A stretch of DNA of 8,434 nucleotides from Clostridiales bacterium (GTDB lineage Bacteria > Bacillota > Clostridia > Oscillospirales > Oscillospiraceae). Shown piece after piece: positions 1 through 5,898 of this stretch. A program made the position numbers and the translations under genes. The number at the start of each line of letters is the position of its first letter. Within the stretch, counting starts at the first letter, position 1. The stretch lies in assembly GCA_003533405.1 (NCBI GenBank), contig DQDL01000013.1, positions 1 to 8,434 of the forward strand. Direction: 5' to 3'. The notes under the pieces are model-generated. The model had not been told where the DNA came from and did not search any database. It saw only the letters and a list, made by a program, of their open reading frames with translations.

Positions 1-3000
1 GCAGCGGATTAACGACAATATGCAACTATGCGTTTAGCAGCTGCAAGAGTTTAAATGAAATAAATCTGCCCGAAGCTTTGACTGTTATAGGGTATCAAGC
101 ATTCCGAGACTGCATCAATTTAGGGACGATAGACCTCCCTGAAAGCTTAATAACGATAAACGGATATGCATTCTATGGCTGCAACGGCCTGACGAGCATA
201 AAGCTGCCGTCAAATTTACAGACACTGAGCTATGAAGCCTTTGGATATTGTGCAAATCTGCAAAGTGTATGGATACCGAAGACGATAACAAATGAAACAT
301 CTTATTACGGTTCATCTTCTAATTACGGCCCATTTGACAGCTGCGCAAAGCTGAAGAGCGTAACATTTGCTGACGGGATAACAAATATACCGAGCGGATT
401 GTTTGAGAGCTGCACGGGAATAGAAAGTATAGAGATACCTGACACGGTAACATCAATAAATACATATGCATTCCAGAACAGCAGCATAAGAAGCGTTAAG
501 GTAGGTAGCGGATTAACGACAATATGCAGCAATGCATTCTATGGATGTAAGAGCCTTACAGAAATAAACCTGCCGGAGACGCTGACAAGCATAGGTTACG
601 AAGCGTTCCGAGACTGCATCAATTTAGGGACGATAGATTTCCCTGAGAGCCTAATAGAGATAGGCAGATATGCATTCTATGGCTGCAGCAGCCTGACCGG
701 CATAAAGCTGCCGTCGAAGATCACGAGAATAGAAAATAACACATTCTACGGCTGCAGTTCGATGACAACGGCGGAGCTTCCCGAAGCACTCAAGTCCATA
801 GGCGAGTACGCATTTTATGGCTGCGAGGCGCTTGAAGGTATCGTAATTCCCGACAAGACTTACCTCATCGAAAATGACGCATTTGAAAATTGCAGTGCAC
901 TCAAATCGCTCAAGTGCGGTACGGGTCTGCGCACGGTAGAGTATAATGCCTTCCGCAACTGCGACGCACTAACGGAAGTTACCCTTCAAGAGGGCGTGAC
1001 GACCATAGGCAATAATGCTTTCTATGATTGCGACGGACTTGAGACTATCGCACTCCCCAACAGTGTTACAAGCATCGGTACCTCGCTGTTCAGCGGCTGC
1101 GAAAAGCTTAAGAATGTGACCCTCGGCATTGGCATAACCCAAATTCCGGCGTCCATGTTCTATCAGTGCCCCAAGCTTGAGAGCATTGCGCTTCCCTACA
1201 GGGTAACATCGATAGGGGATAGCGCTTTCGCAAACAGCACTTCCTTTACATCCATAACCATCCCCAGAAGCGTTACCACTTTCGGCAGCAATATCTTCAG
1301 CTACCCCGCAAAGCTCACGATTTACGGTGTGAGCGGAACTAAGGCAGAGACCTATGCGGGCGAAATCGGTGCCACATTCGTTCCGATAGACAAGCCAGCC
1401 ACCTCGGCAACGCTCGACAAGACTACGCTCAACATCAACAAGGGCAGCAGCGCTAAGCTGAATCTGAGCGTGCAGCCGATTGACTTTACCGATGAAGTCA
1501 ACTGGAAGTCTGCGAACACCTCCGTAGTCACGGTCGCAGCAGACGGCACTGTCAAGGCCGTCGGTGTCGGCACGACGACCATCAAGGTCACGGTCGGCAA
1601 TGCAAGTGCAAGCTGCAAGGTCACCGTTGTCCAGCCCGTTACCTCGATATCGCTGAACAAGACCTCGCTATCGATGGAGGCACTCAGCACATATCAGCTC
1701 ACCGCAACAGCCTACCCCAACGATGCATACGACAAGTCGGTTAAGTGGGAAAGCTCCGACACCTCCGTTGCCACCGTCAGCGAGGACGGCTTGGTCACGG
1801 CGGTCGGTAAGGGCACCGCTACCATTAAGGCGACCTCAACTGCCGTGAGCAGCGTTTCGAGAAGCTGCACCGTGACCGTTACCAACAACGGCATAGTAGC
1901 CAAAGATGTTGCACAGCTCGAAAGCCCCCACAATTACAGCAATAATTGCTCGGATATCTGGCTGTACACCCTCCCGGACGCTTCCAAAATTACGGTGACA
2001 TTCGATGAGCGCACCAACATTGAGGACGGCTTCGATTACCTCTATATCTACAACGCAAGCGGCGAACAGGTCGGCAAATACACCGGCACCGAGCTTGCCG
2101 GAAAGTCGATCGACATCGACGGCGATACGGTCAAGATAAAGCTCGTCAGCGATGGCGGCGGCAACGAATGGGGCTTCAAGGTCACCGATGTCAAAGTGGC
2201 CTCCGGCGCACATGTCCACAGCTACACCTCCGTCGTGACCGCACCTACCTGTACCGAAAAAGGTTACACCACCCACACCTGCGTATGCGGCGATAGCTAT
2301 GTTGACAGCTACACCGATGCACTCGGCCATAGCTATGGTGCGTGGAAGCAGACCAAGGCACCCACCTGCACCGCAAAGGGAGCGGAGGTCAGAACTTGTA
2401 CCCGCTGCAATGCAAGCGAGACGAGAGATATAAATGCTCTTGGACATGATATAAAGCATCACGCCGCAAAGGCAGCAACTTGTACCGAAAAAGGTTGGGC
2501 GGCATACGACACCTGCTCTCACTGCAACTACAGCACTTACAAAGAAATAGCGGCAACAGGTCATCATCACAATGCGGTTGTGACTGCCCCGACCTGCACG
2601 GCAAAGGGGTATACCACCCACACTTGCGCATGTGGCGACAGCTACAAGGACAACTACACCAACGCACTCGGTCACAGCTTCGCAAACGGCAAGTGCACAC
2701 GCTGCGGTGCGGCTGACCCCAATTATAAGCCTGCACCCAAGGCTCCCGGACTCAAGATAACCACCGTATCGGGCAAGCCGAAGATATATTGGAACGCAGT
2801 TGACGGCGCAGTTAAGTACTGGGTGTATCGCAGCACAGACGGCAAGACCTTTAAGTACTACGACAGCACGACGAAAACGAGCTACACCAACAACTCGACT
2901 ACCATCGGCACGACTTACTATTATAAAGTTAAGGCCGTTGCCGTGGTTGACGGCAATAACTATGCATCCGACTTTAGCGCCTCCAAGAGCATTCAGTGCA

Positions 3001-3539
3001 AGCCCGCAGCGCCGACGGTGAGTATCAATCGCTCGAACGGCAAGCCGAAGCTGAGTTGGAAAGCAGTAAGCGGTGCTACGAAGTATTGGATATATCGTTC
3101 GACCGACGGCGTGAATTTCAAGTATTGGGACAGCACGACTAAGACCAGCTACACCAACTCGGGAGCAGAATCCGGCAAGAAGCACTACTACCGTGTCAAG
3201 GCAGTAGCGGTCGTGAACGGCAAGAACATCGTTTCCGCAAACAGCAGCACAAAGAGCCTGTTCACCTCGCTTGCAAAGCCCTCCGTCAGCATCACGACCT
3301 CTAACGGCAAGCCGAAGCTGACTTGGAAGGCAGTCACCGGCGCTGATAAGTACTACATCTACCGCAGTACCGACGGCAAGAATTTCAGCTACTGGGACAG
3401 CACGACCAAGACAACCTATGTAAACAGCGGTGCAAAGAAAAACACCAAGTATTACTACAAGGTCAAAGCAGTCTGCGCATCAAACAGCAATGCAAACTCC
3501 GCACAGAGCAGTACAGTCAGCATCAAAGCGACCAAGTAG
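1..3539 (+). CDS. BspA-like leucine-rich-repeat surface protein, C-terminal part (5' end outside window)
   Basis: The reading frame is open from the first full codon at position 3 to the TAG ending at 3539, giving 1178 residues; numbering below starts at that codon. The TTG at 78 is internal, because LRR sequence continues upstream of it, so the true start and any signal peptide lie off the left edge. Modules in order: about 1-464, LRR_5/BspA-type repeats of roughly 23 residues with the pattern I-x-x-x-A-F-x-x-C-x-x-L-x-x-I-x-L-P; about 465-545 and 546-629, two Big_2-like Ig domains, each with a W-x-S-x-x-x-S-V-x-T-V core; about 634-733, a CUB-like domain (FDYLYIY, KYTG, SDGG); about 736-910, Cys/His knuckle repeats; about 911-1178, three fibronectin III-like modules. 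The family is typically extracellular and adhesive or host-interacting. No LPxTG signal, SLH domain or C-terminal membrane helix is present, so the attachment mode is unknown. The exact ligand cannot be told from the sequence. Confidence 0.9.
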   Translation, partial: SGLTTICNYAFSSCKSLNEINLPEALTVIGYQAFRDCINLGTIDLPESLITINGYAFYGCNGLTSIKLPSNLQTLSYEAFGYCANLQSVWIPKTITNETSYYGSSSNYGPFDSCAKLKSVTFADGITNIPSGLFESCTGIESIEIPDTVTSINTYAFQNSSIRSVKVGSGLTTICSNAFYGCKSLTEINLPETLTSIGYEAFRDCINLGTIDFPESLIEIGRYAFYGCSSLTGIKLPSKITRIENNTFYGCSSMTTAELPEALKSIGEYAFYGCEALEGIVIPDKTYLIENDAFENCSALKSLKCGTGLRTVEYNAFRNCDALTEVTLQEGVTTIGNNAFYDCDGLETIALPNSVTSIGTSLFSGCEKLKNVTLGIGITQIPASMFYQCPKLESIALPYRVTSIGDSAFANSTSFTSITIPRSVTTFGSNIFSYPAKLTIYGVSGTKAETYAGEIGATFVPIDKPATSATLDKTTLNINKGSSAKLNLSVQPIDFTDEVNWKSANTSVVTVAADGTVKAVGVGTTTIKVTVGNASASCKVTVVQPVTSISLNKTSLSMEALSTYQLTATAYPNDAYDKSVKWESSDTSVATVSEDGLVTAVGKGTATIKATSTAVSSVSRSCTVTVTNNGIVAKDVAQLESPHNYSNNCSDIWLYTLPDASKITVTFDERTNIEDGFDYLYIYNASGEQVGKYTGTELAGKSIDIDGDTVKIKLVSDGGGNEWGFKVTDVKVASGAHVHSYTSVVTAPTCTEKGYTTHTCVCGDSYVDSYTDALGHSYGAWKQTKAPTCTAKGAEVRTCTRCNASETRDINALGHDIKHHAAKAATCTEKGWAAYDTCSHCNYSTYKEIAATGHHHNAVVTAPTCTAKGYTTHTCACGDSYKDNYTNALGHSFANGKCTRCGAADPNYKPAPKAPGLKITTVSGKPKIYWNAVDGAVKYWVYRSTDGKTFKYYDSTTKTSYTNNSTTIGTTYYYKVKAVAVVDGNNYASDFSASKSIQCKPAAPTVSINRSNGKPKLSWKAVSGATKYWIYRSTDGVNFKYWDSTTKTSYTNSGAESGKKHYYRVKAVAVVNGKNIVSANSSTKSLFTSLAKPSVSITTSNGKPKLTWKAVTGADKYYIYRSTDGKNFSYWDSTTKTTYVNSGAKKNTKYYYKVKAVCASNSNANSAQSSTVSIKATK
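3..214 (+). repeat. Direct repeat copy A within LRR region (504-nt spacing to copy B)
   Basis: This 212-base block, read in frame, closely matches positions 507-718. The two copies are offset by exactly 504 bases (168 codons). Exact runs include 22 bases at 3-24 against 507-528 and 32 bases at 102-133 against 606-637. The encoded segments both contain AFRDCINLGTID and IKLPS. Identity ends at about 214, and the copy may extend left of the window. It looks like segmental duplication of several LRRs inside the gene. Confidence 0.85.
507..718 (+). repeat. Direct repeat copy B within LRR region
   Basis: This is the second copy of the block at 3-214, in the same reading frame. Differences are a mix of silent changes and changes at surface-exposed LRR positions, while the structural F, C, L and I positions are kept. 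The 292 bases between the copies also encode LRRs, but with different and partly longer units. Confidence 0.85.
2209..2730 (+). repeat. Cys/His knuckle repeats inside the surface protein
   Basis: Four units plus a final half unit encode the pattern (P/A)TCT-x-K-G-x6-TC-x(1-2)-C, followed by a G-H pair at the start of the next unit. Units 1 and 4 have a C-x-C pair (TCVCGDSY, TCACGDSY). Units 2 and 3 and the tail have C-x-x-C (TCTRC, TCSHC, KCTRC). Units 1 and 4 resemble each other most in protein but differ at many silent positions, so the duplication is not recent. The spacing of Cys and His resembles a small metal-binding ribbon. Metal binding is an inference. Confidence 0.8.
2731..3536 (+). 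repeat. Three tandem fibronectin III-like modules, 267-nt period
   Basis: The shared 12-base string ggcaagccgaag starts at 2772, 3039 and 3306, a period of exactly 267 bases (89 residues). Each unit encodes GKPK-(I/L)-x-W-(N/K)-A-V, then a Y-x-(I/V)-YRSTDG strand, then DSTTKT(S/T)Y, then a Y-Y-(K/R)-V-KAV strand, which is the usual shape of an FN3 fold. The final unit runs to the stop codon, so the modules form the extreme C terminus of the protein. Confidence 0.85.
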
Positions 3540-3612
3540 CAGACAACGGATTTGAAAAAATATTTTTAAAAACCGTGTCCCCGCATGTCCGCTTGAGGAC
3601 ATATAATAAATA

Positions 3613-3651
3613 GAGGCCTGCATTGCAGGCTCCGTATACCTCCGGTATATG
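3613..3651. other. Two adjacent short hairpins in the convergent intergenic region
   Basis: The first has a 7-bp stem, gcctgca at 3616-3622 against tgcaggc at 3624-3630, effectively with a small loop in the middle. The second pairs tatacc at 3635-3640 with ggtata at 3644-3649 around a tcc loop, extended by a wobble pair and one further pair. Neither is followed by a T-run, so neither looks like a terminator by itself. They sit between the stop of the LRR gene and its likely terminator. Confidence 0.5.
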
Positions 3652-3661
3652 AAACATCGGG

Positions 3662-3694
3662 AACAGCGGCAGGTAACTCCTGCCGCTGTTTTCC
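3662..3694 (+). terminator. Probable intrinsic terminator of the LRR surface-protein gene
   Basis: A perfect 12-bp stem pairs aacagcggcagg (3662-3673) with cctgccgctgtt (3679-3690) around the 5-base loop taact. On the plus strand the stem runs into a short T stretch, gttttcc, which suits termination of the upstream gene about 120 bases after its stop. The T-run is short, so efficiency is uncertain. On the minus strand no T-run follows. Confidence 0.65.
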
Positions 3695-3703
3695 GCTTGG
3701 GGG

Positions 3704-3738
3704 CAAAAAGCTCCCGTATACATCGCATACGGGAGCTT
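3704..3738 (-). terminator. Intrinsic terminator of obgE
   Basis: On the minus strand a perfect 12-bp stem, aagctcccgtat with atacgggagctt (plus-strand arms 3708-3719 and 3727-3738), has a 7-base loop and is followed at once by a run of five Ts (plus-strand aaaaa at 3705-3709, overlapping the end of the stem). It begins 8 bases after the obgE stop codon. Confidence 0.85.
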
Positions 3739-3746
3739 GCGTAGCT

Positions 3747-5027
3747 TTAATCTCTATACTCGAACTCGAGGTTGTAGATGCTGACGGTGTCGCCGTCCTT
3801 GATGCCCATGGCCTCCATGCGCTCAAACACGCCGGACTCACGCAGGACACGGTCAAAGTACATGCGGCTTTCGTTGTCATCAAAATTGATCGAGCCGAGA
3901 AGCCTCTGCATCCACGCACCCTCAACGACCCAAACATCGTCAAACTGCTCGATGGTGAGCTGCTCGGAGGTGTCGACCACGGGCTCGGGCGGGACATAGT
4001 CGGCCTCAAAGCGGATGACCGGCGGCAGCTCTTGGAGCTTGGCTGCGGCGACGCTCACGAGCTCGTGTGTGCCGTTATGCGTTGCGGCGCTCATCTCGAA
4101 AAACTCGTAGCCCAGCGCCTCGACATGCTCACGCAGCCTATCAATATTCTCACGGTCGTCGCCGAGAAGGTCGCACTTATTGGCGGCAACTATCTGCGCA
4201 CGGCTCGCAAGCTCGGGGCTGTACTCGTGCAGCTCGGCGTTTATCGTGTCAAAGTCCTCAACGGGGTCACGACCCTCGCTGCCGGAGACATCAACAAGAT
4301 GTATCAGCAGACGGCAGCGGTCGATATGCCGCAGGAAATCATGACCCAAGCCCGCACCCTCGGAAGCGCCTTCAATGATGCCCGGGATATCGGCCATGAC
4401 GAACGAGCGCCCCTCATCAACATACACGACACCGAGGTTGGGAAATAGGGTGGTGAAGTGGTAGTTTGCGATCTTCGGATGCGCCTTGCTGACAACGCTC
4501 AGAAGCGTTGATTTGCCGACATTGGGAAAACCCACGAGGCCGACATCCGCCAGCAGCTTGAGCTCAAGCGTGATATCATGGCTCTCACCGGGGAGACCGG
4601 GCTTTGCAAAGCGGGGCACCTGACGGGTGGGCGTCGCAAAATGCTTGTTGCCCCAGCCGCCCTTGCCGCCGCGGGCAACGACGAACTTCTCGCCGTCTGA
4701 CATATCGTGCATGATGCCGCCGGTCTCGGTGTCACGAATGAGCGTGCCACGGGGGACACGGATAAAAAGGCTCTCGCCGTCCTTGCCGGAGCAGCGCTTG
4801 CCCTGACCGTCCATGCCGTTTCCGGCAACATATTTGCGTTTGTATCTAAAGTCCATCAGCGTGGACATGTTATCATCGACAACAAAGACGACATCGCCGC
4901 CTCTGCCGCCGTCACCGCCATCGGGGCCGCCTGCTGCGACATACTTTTCACGGTGGAACGCGATTGCGCCGTTGCCGCCGTTGCCCGCCTTGACGGTAAT
5001 CCTTGCTTTATCAACAAAAGAAGCCAT
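3747..5027 (-). CDS. obgE: GTPase Obg/CgtA, 50S ribosome assembly
   Basis: Obg is an essential GTP-binding protein that associates with the 50S subunit late in assembly and is linked to the stringent response, sporulation and growth control in Bacillota. The 426-residue product has the usual length. Residues 1-158 form the glycine-rich Obg domain (AGNGGNG, GGPDGGDGGRGGDV, RGGKGGWGN). The G domain shows G1 GFPNVGKST at 166-174, switch I FTT near 191-193, G3 DIPG at 213-216, G4 NKCD at 283-286 and G5 SAA at 313-315. About 345-423 is the Obg C-terminal (OCT) domain. The ATG at 5027 is preceded by a good AAGGAGG site (plus-strand 5034-5040, 6 bases away). It follows rpmA by 68 bases, with a terminator hairpin in that gap, so expression probably depends partly on readthrough. 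All motif residues are intact. Confidence 0.98.
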   Translation of the reverse strand: MASFVDKARITVKAGNGGNGAIAFHREKYVAAGGPDGGDGGRGGDVVFVVDDNMSTLMDFRYKRKYVAGNGMDGQGKRCSGKDGESLFIRVPRGTLIRDTETGGIMHDMSDGEKFVVARGGKGGWGNKHFATPTRQVPRFAKPGLPGESHDITLELKLLADVGLVGFPNVGKSTLLSVVSKAHPKIANYHFTTLFPNLGVVYVDEGRSFVMADIPGIIEGASEGAGLGHDFLRHIDRCRLLIHLVDVSGSEGRDPVEDFDTINAELHEYSPELASRAQIVAANKCDLLGDDRENIDRLREHVEALGYEFFEMSAATHNGTHELVSVAAAKLQELPPVIRFEADYVPPEPVVDTSEQLTIEQFDDVWVVEGAWMQRLLGSINFDDNESRMYFDRVLRESGVFERMEAMGIKDGDTVSIYNLEFEYRD

Positions 5028-5050
5028 AGCGTGCCTCCTTACAATTTAGT

Positions 5051-5084
5051 AAAAACAATGCCGGACAGTTTAGTCCGGCATTGT
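5051..5084 (-). terminator. Intrinsic terminator between rpmA and obgE
   Basis: Plus-strand arms acaatgccggac (5055-5066) and gtccggcattgt (5073-5084) make a perfect 12-bp stem with a 6-base loop. On the minus strand the stem ends in a T-run (ttttt), the standard intrinsic terminator form. It starts 11 bases after the rpmA stop and lies upstream of the obgE ribosome binding site. It should end or strongly reduce transcription from the rplU promoter before obgE. Confidence 0.85.
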
Positions 5085-5095
5085 CAAATCTTCAT

Positions 5096-5359
5096 TTACT
5101 GAGCGATTTCTTCGTAAACAGAGACCTTTTTGCGGTCCTTGCCCATGCGCTCGAACTTTACCTTGCCGTCTACGAGGGCGAACAGGGTGTCGTCCTTACC
5201 CTTACCAACATTGGTACCCGGGTGGATCTTAGTTCCGCGCTGTCTGACAAGGATGTTGCCGGCCAGAACAAACTGACCATCTGCTCTCTTAGGTCCAAGA
5301 CGCTTAGACTCACTGTCACGGCCGTTCTTGGTTGAACCCATACCTTTTTTATGTGCCAT
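5096..5359 (-). CDS. rpmA: 50S ribosomal protein L27 (bL27), without N-terminal extension
   Basis: bL27 binds near the peptidyl transferase centre of the 50S subunit, where its N-terminal tail reaches towards the P-site tRNA. The 87-residue product opens MAHKKGMGSTKNGRDS and continues with SKRLGPKRADGQFV, the family hallmark, then ILVRQRGTKIHPG. The start is well supported: GGAGG lies about 10 bases upstream, and no ATG, GTG or TTG lies in frame between this ATG and the rplU stop. Most Bacillota L27 proteins carry a short extra N terminus (of the type MLxxLQFFA) that is removed by the protease Prp; here it is absent. The gene lies 38 bases behind rplU and is probably cotranscribed with it. 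Confidence 0.98.
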   Translation of the reverse strand: MAHKKGMGSTKNGRDSESKRLGPKRADGQFVLAGNILVRQRGTKIHPGTNVGKGKDDTLFALVDGKVKFERMGKDRKKVSVYEEIAQ

Positions 5360-5397
5360 TAAGGTTACACCTCCATTATCAGTAGTAGCGGAATAAA

Positions 5398-5712
5398 TTA
5401 TGCGTTGATGGTTTCAATCTGAACCTTGGTATAGGGCTGTCTGTGGCCCTGAGTTCTGCGGTAGCCCTTTTTAGGCTTCATCTTATAAACGCGAACCTTC
5501 TTGCTCTTGCCGTTCTTGACGACATTAGCGGAAACGCTTGCGCCTTCGATAACGGGAGCACCGAAAACGGTGTTTTCCTCGTCGATGACTGCCAGAACAC
5601 GGTCAAACTTAACAGACTCGCCTGCCTCGACATCAAGCTTCTCAACGAAGATGACATCACCCTCGGCAACACGGTACTGCTTGCCGCCGGTCTCGATTAT
5701 AGCGTGCTTCAT
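5398..5712 (-). CDS. rplU: 50S ribosomal protein L21 (bL21)
   Basis: bL21 is an early-assembling 50S protein that binds 23S rRNA. The 104-residue product has the standard length. It begins MKHAIIETGGKQYRV, has a central strand-rich domain, and ends with the conserved basic motif KKGYRRTQGHRQPYTKV, which contacts rRNA. The ATG at 5712 is the first start after the leader. The nearest purine-rich ribosome binding site (AAAGGA, plus-strand 5725-5730) is 12 bases away, a rather long spacing. It is the first gene of the minus-strand ribosomal cluster and is driven by the promoter at 5799-5827. In many Bacillota prp (ysxB) follows rplU; here rpmA follows directly. Confidence 0.98.
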   Translation of the reverse strand: MKHAIIETGGKQYRVAEGDVIFVEKLDVEAGESVKFDRVLAVIDEENTVFGAPVIEGASVSANVVKNGKSKKVRVYKMKPKKGYRRTQGHRQPYTKVQIETINA

Positions 5713-5792
5713 GAACTTAACTTATCCTTTCTTCAGGTCTCGCTCTCATAGGTGTCGGGCAGATCCCGAGCTTCCGACCCATTCAATGCGGC
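5713..5792 (-). promoter_or_regulatory. rplU 5' leader with alternative hairpins (possible L21-type leader)
   Basis: The expected transcript start near 5792 gives an untranslated leader of about 80 bases. Two mutually exclusive stems can form. In plus-strand terms, tcggg (5755-5759) can pair with cccga (5765-5769) around a 5-base loop, or gtcgg (5754-5758) with ccgac (5774-5778) around a larger loop. Ribosomal protein leaders ahead of rplU are known in Bacillota (the L21 leader family). Whether this one fits that family's structure could not be tested here. Confidence 0.4.
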
Positions 5793-5798
5793 TTTAAC

Positions 5799-5827
5799 AG
5801 TATAGCATTGCCAATCGGCAATGTCAA
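5799..5827 (-). promoter_or_regulatory. Sigma-A-type promoter of rplU
   Basis: On the minus strand, TTGACA (plus 5822-5827) is followed by a 17-base spacer and TATACT (plus 5799-5804). This is a consensus -35, ideal spacing and a near-consensus -10, as expected for a highly expressed ribosomal protein operon. It lies about 87 bases upstream of the rplU start. Confidence 0.85.
5806..5823. promoter_or_regulatory. 18-base palindrome in the rplU promoter spacer (candidate operator)
   Basis: The arms cattgcc (5806-5812) and ggcaatg (5817-5823) are perfect inverted copies separated by aatc. The palindrome fills the spacer between the -10 and -35 elements and overlaps the -35 by two bases. That position would let a dimeric protein block RNA polymerase. 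It also lies upstream of the divergent promoter at 5840-5868. No regulator can be named from the sequence. Confidence 0.45.
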
Positions 5828-5839
5828 GCACAAAAATGC

Positions 5840-5868
5840 TTGAAAAACAAAAGAAAAAATGGCATAAT
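5840..5868 (+). promoter_or_regulatory. Promoter of the cardiolipin synthase gene
   Basis: TTGAAA at 5840-5845 and CATAAT at 5863-5868 are separated by 17 bases that are almost all A. The start would fall near 5875, leaving a leader of about 24 bases that contains the AAGGAGG site at 5883-5889. It is divergent from the rplU promoter, with the -35 elements only 12 bases apart. Confidence 0.65.
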
Positions 5869-5898
5869 CACAATGAGATGTGAAGGAGGGAGTGCAAA

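Noticed and set aside
78..80. TTG as the start of the surface-protein gene
   Set aside because: LRR sequence continues in frame upstream to the window edge (AFSSCKSLNEINLP and earlier), and no ribosome binding site precedes it.
1836..3185. A 449-codon open frame on the minus strand opposite the surface-protein gene
   Set aside because: It has no recognisable motif or domain and is antisense to a clearly domain-bearing, repeat-rich coding region; the open frame follows from the codon bias of the plus-strand gene.
2209..3539. Possible CRISPR or satellite array because of regular repeats
   Set aside because: The repeats are coding modules of 89 or about 40 residues with silent variation, not short identical repeats separated by unique spacers.
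5082..5087. A TTGACA hexamer on the minus strand between rpmA and obgE, suggesting an obgE promoter
   Set aside because: No -10-like hexamer lies 16-18 bases downstream. The next T/A-rich stretch is about 30 bases away, and the hexamer overlaps the terminator stem, so it is most likely coincidental.
5359..5397. Extended L27 start or a mini-ORF (ATG GAG GTG TAA) between rplU and rpmA
   Set aside because: No start codon lies in frame with L27 upstream of 5359. The mini-ORF has three codons, overlaps the ribosome binding site and has no support as a gene.
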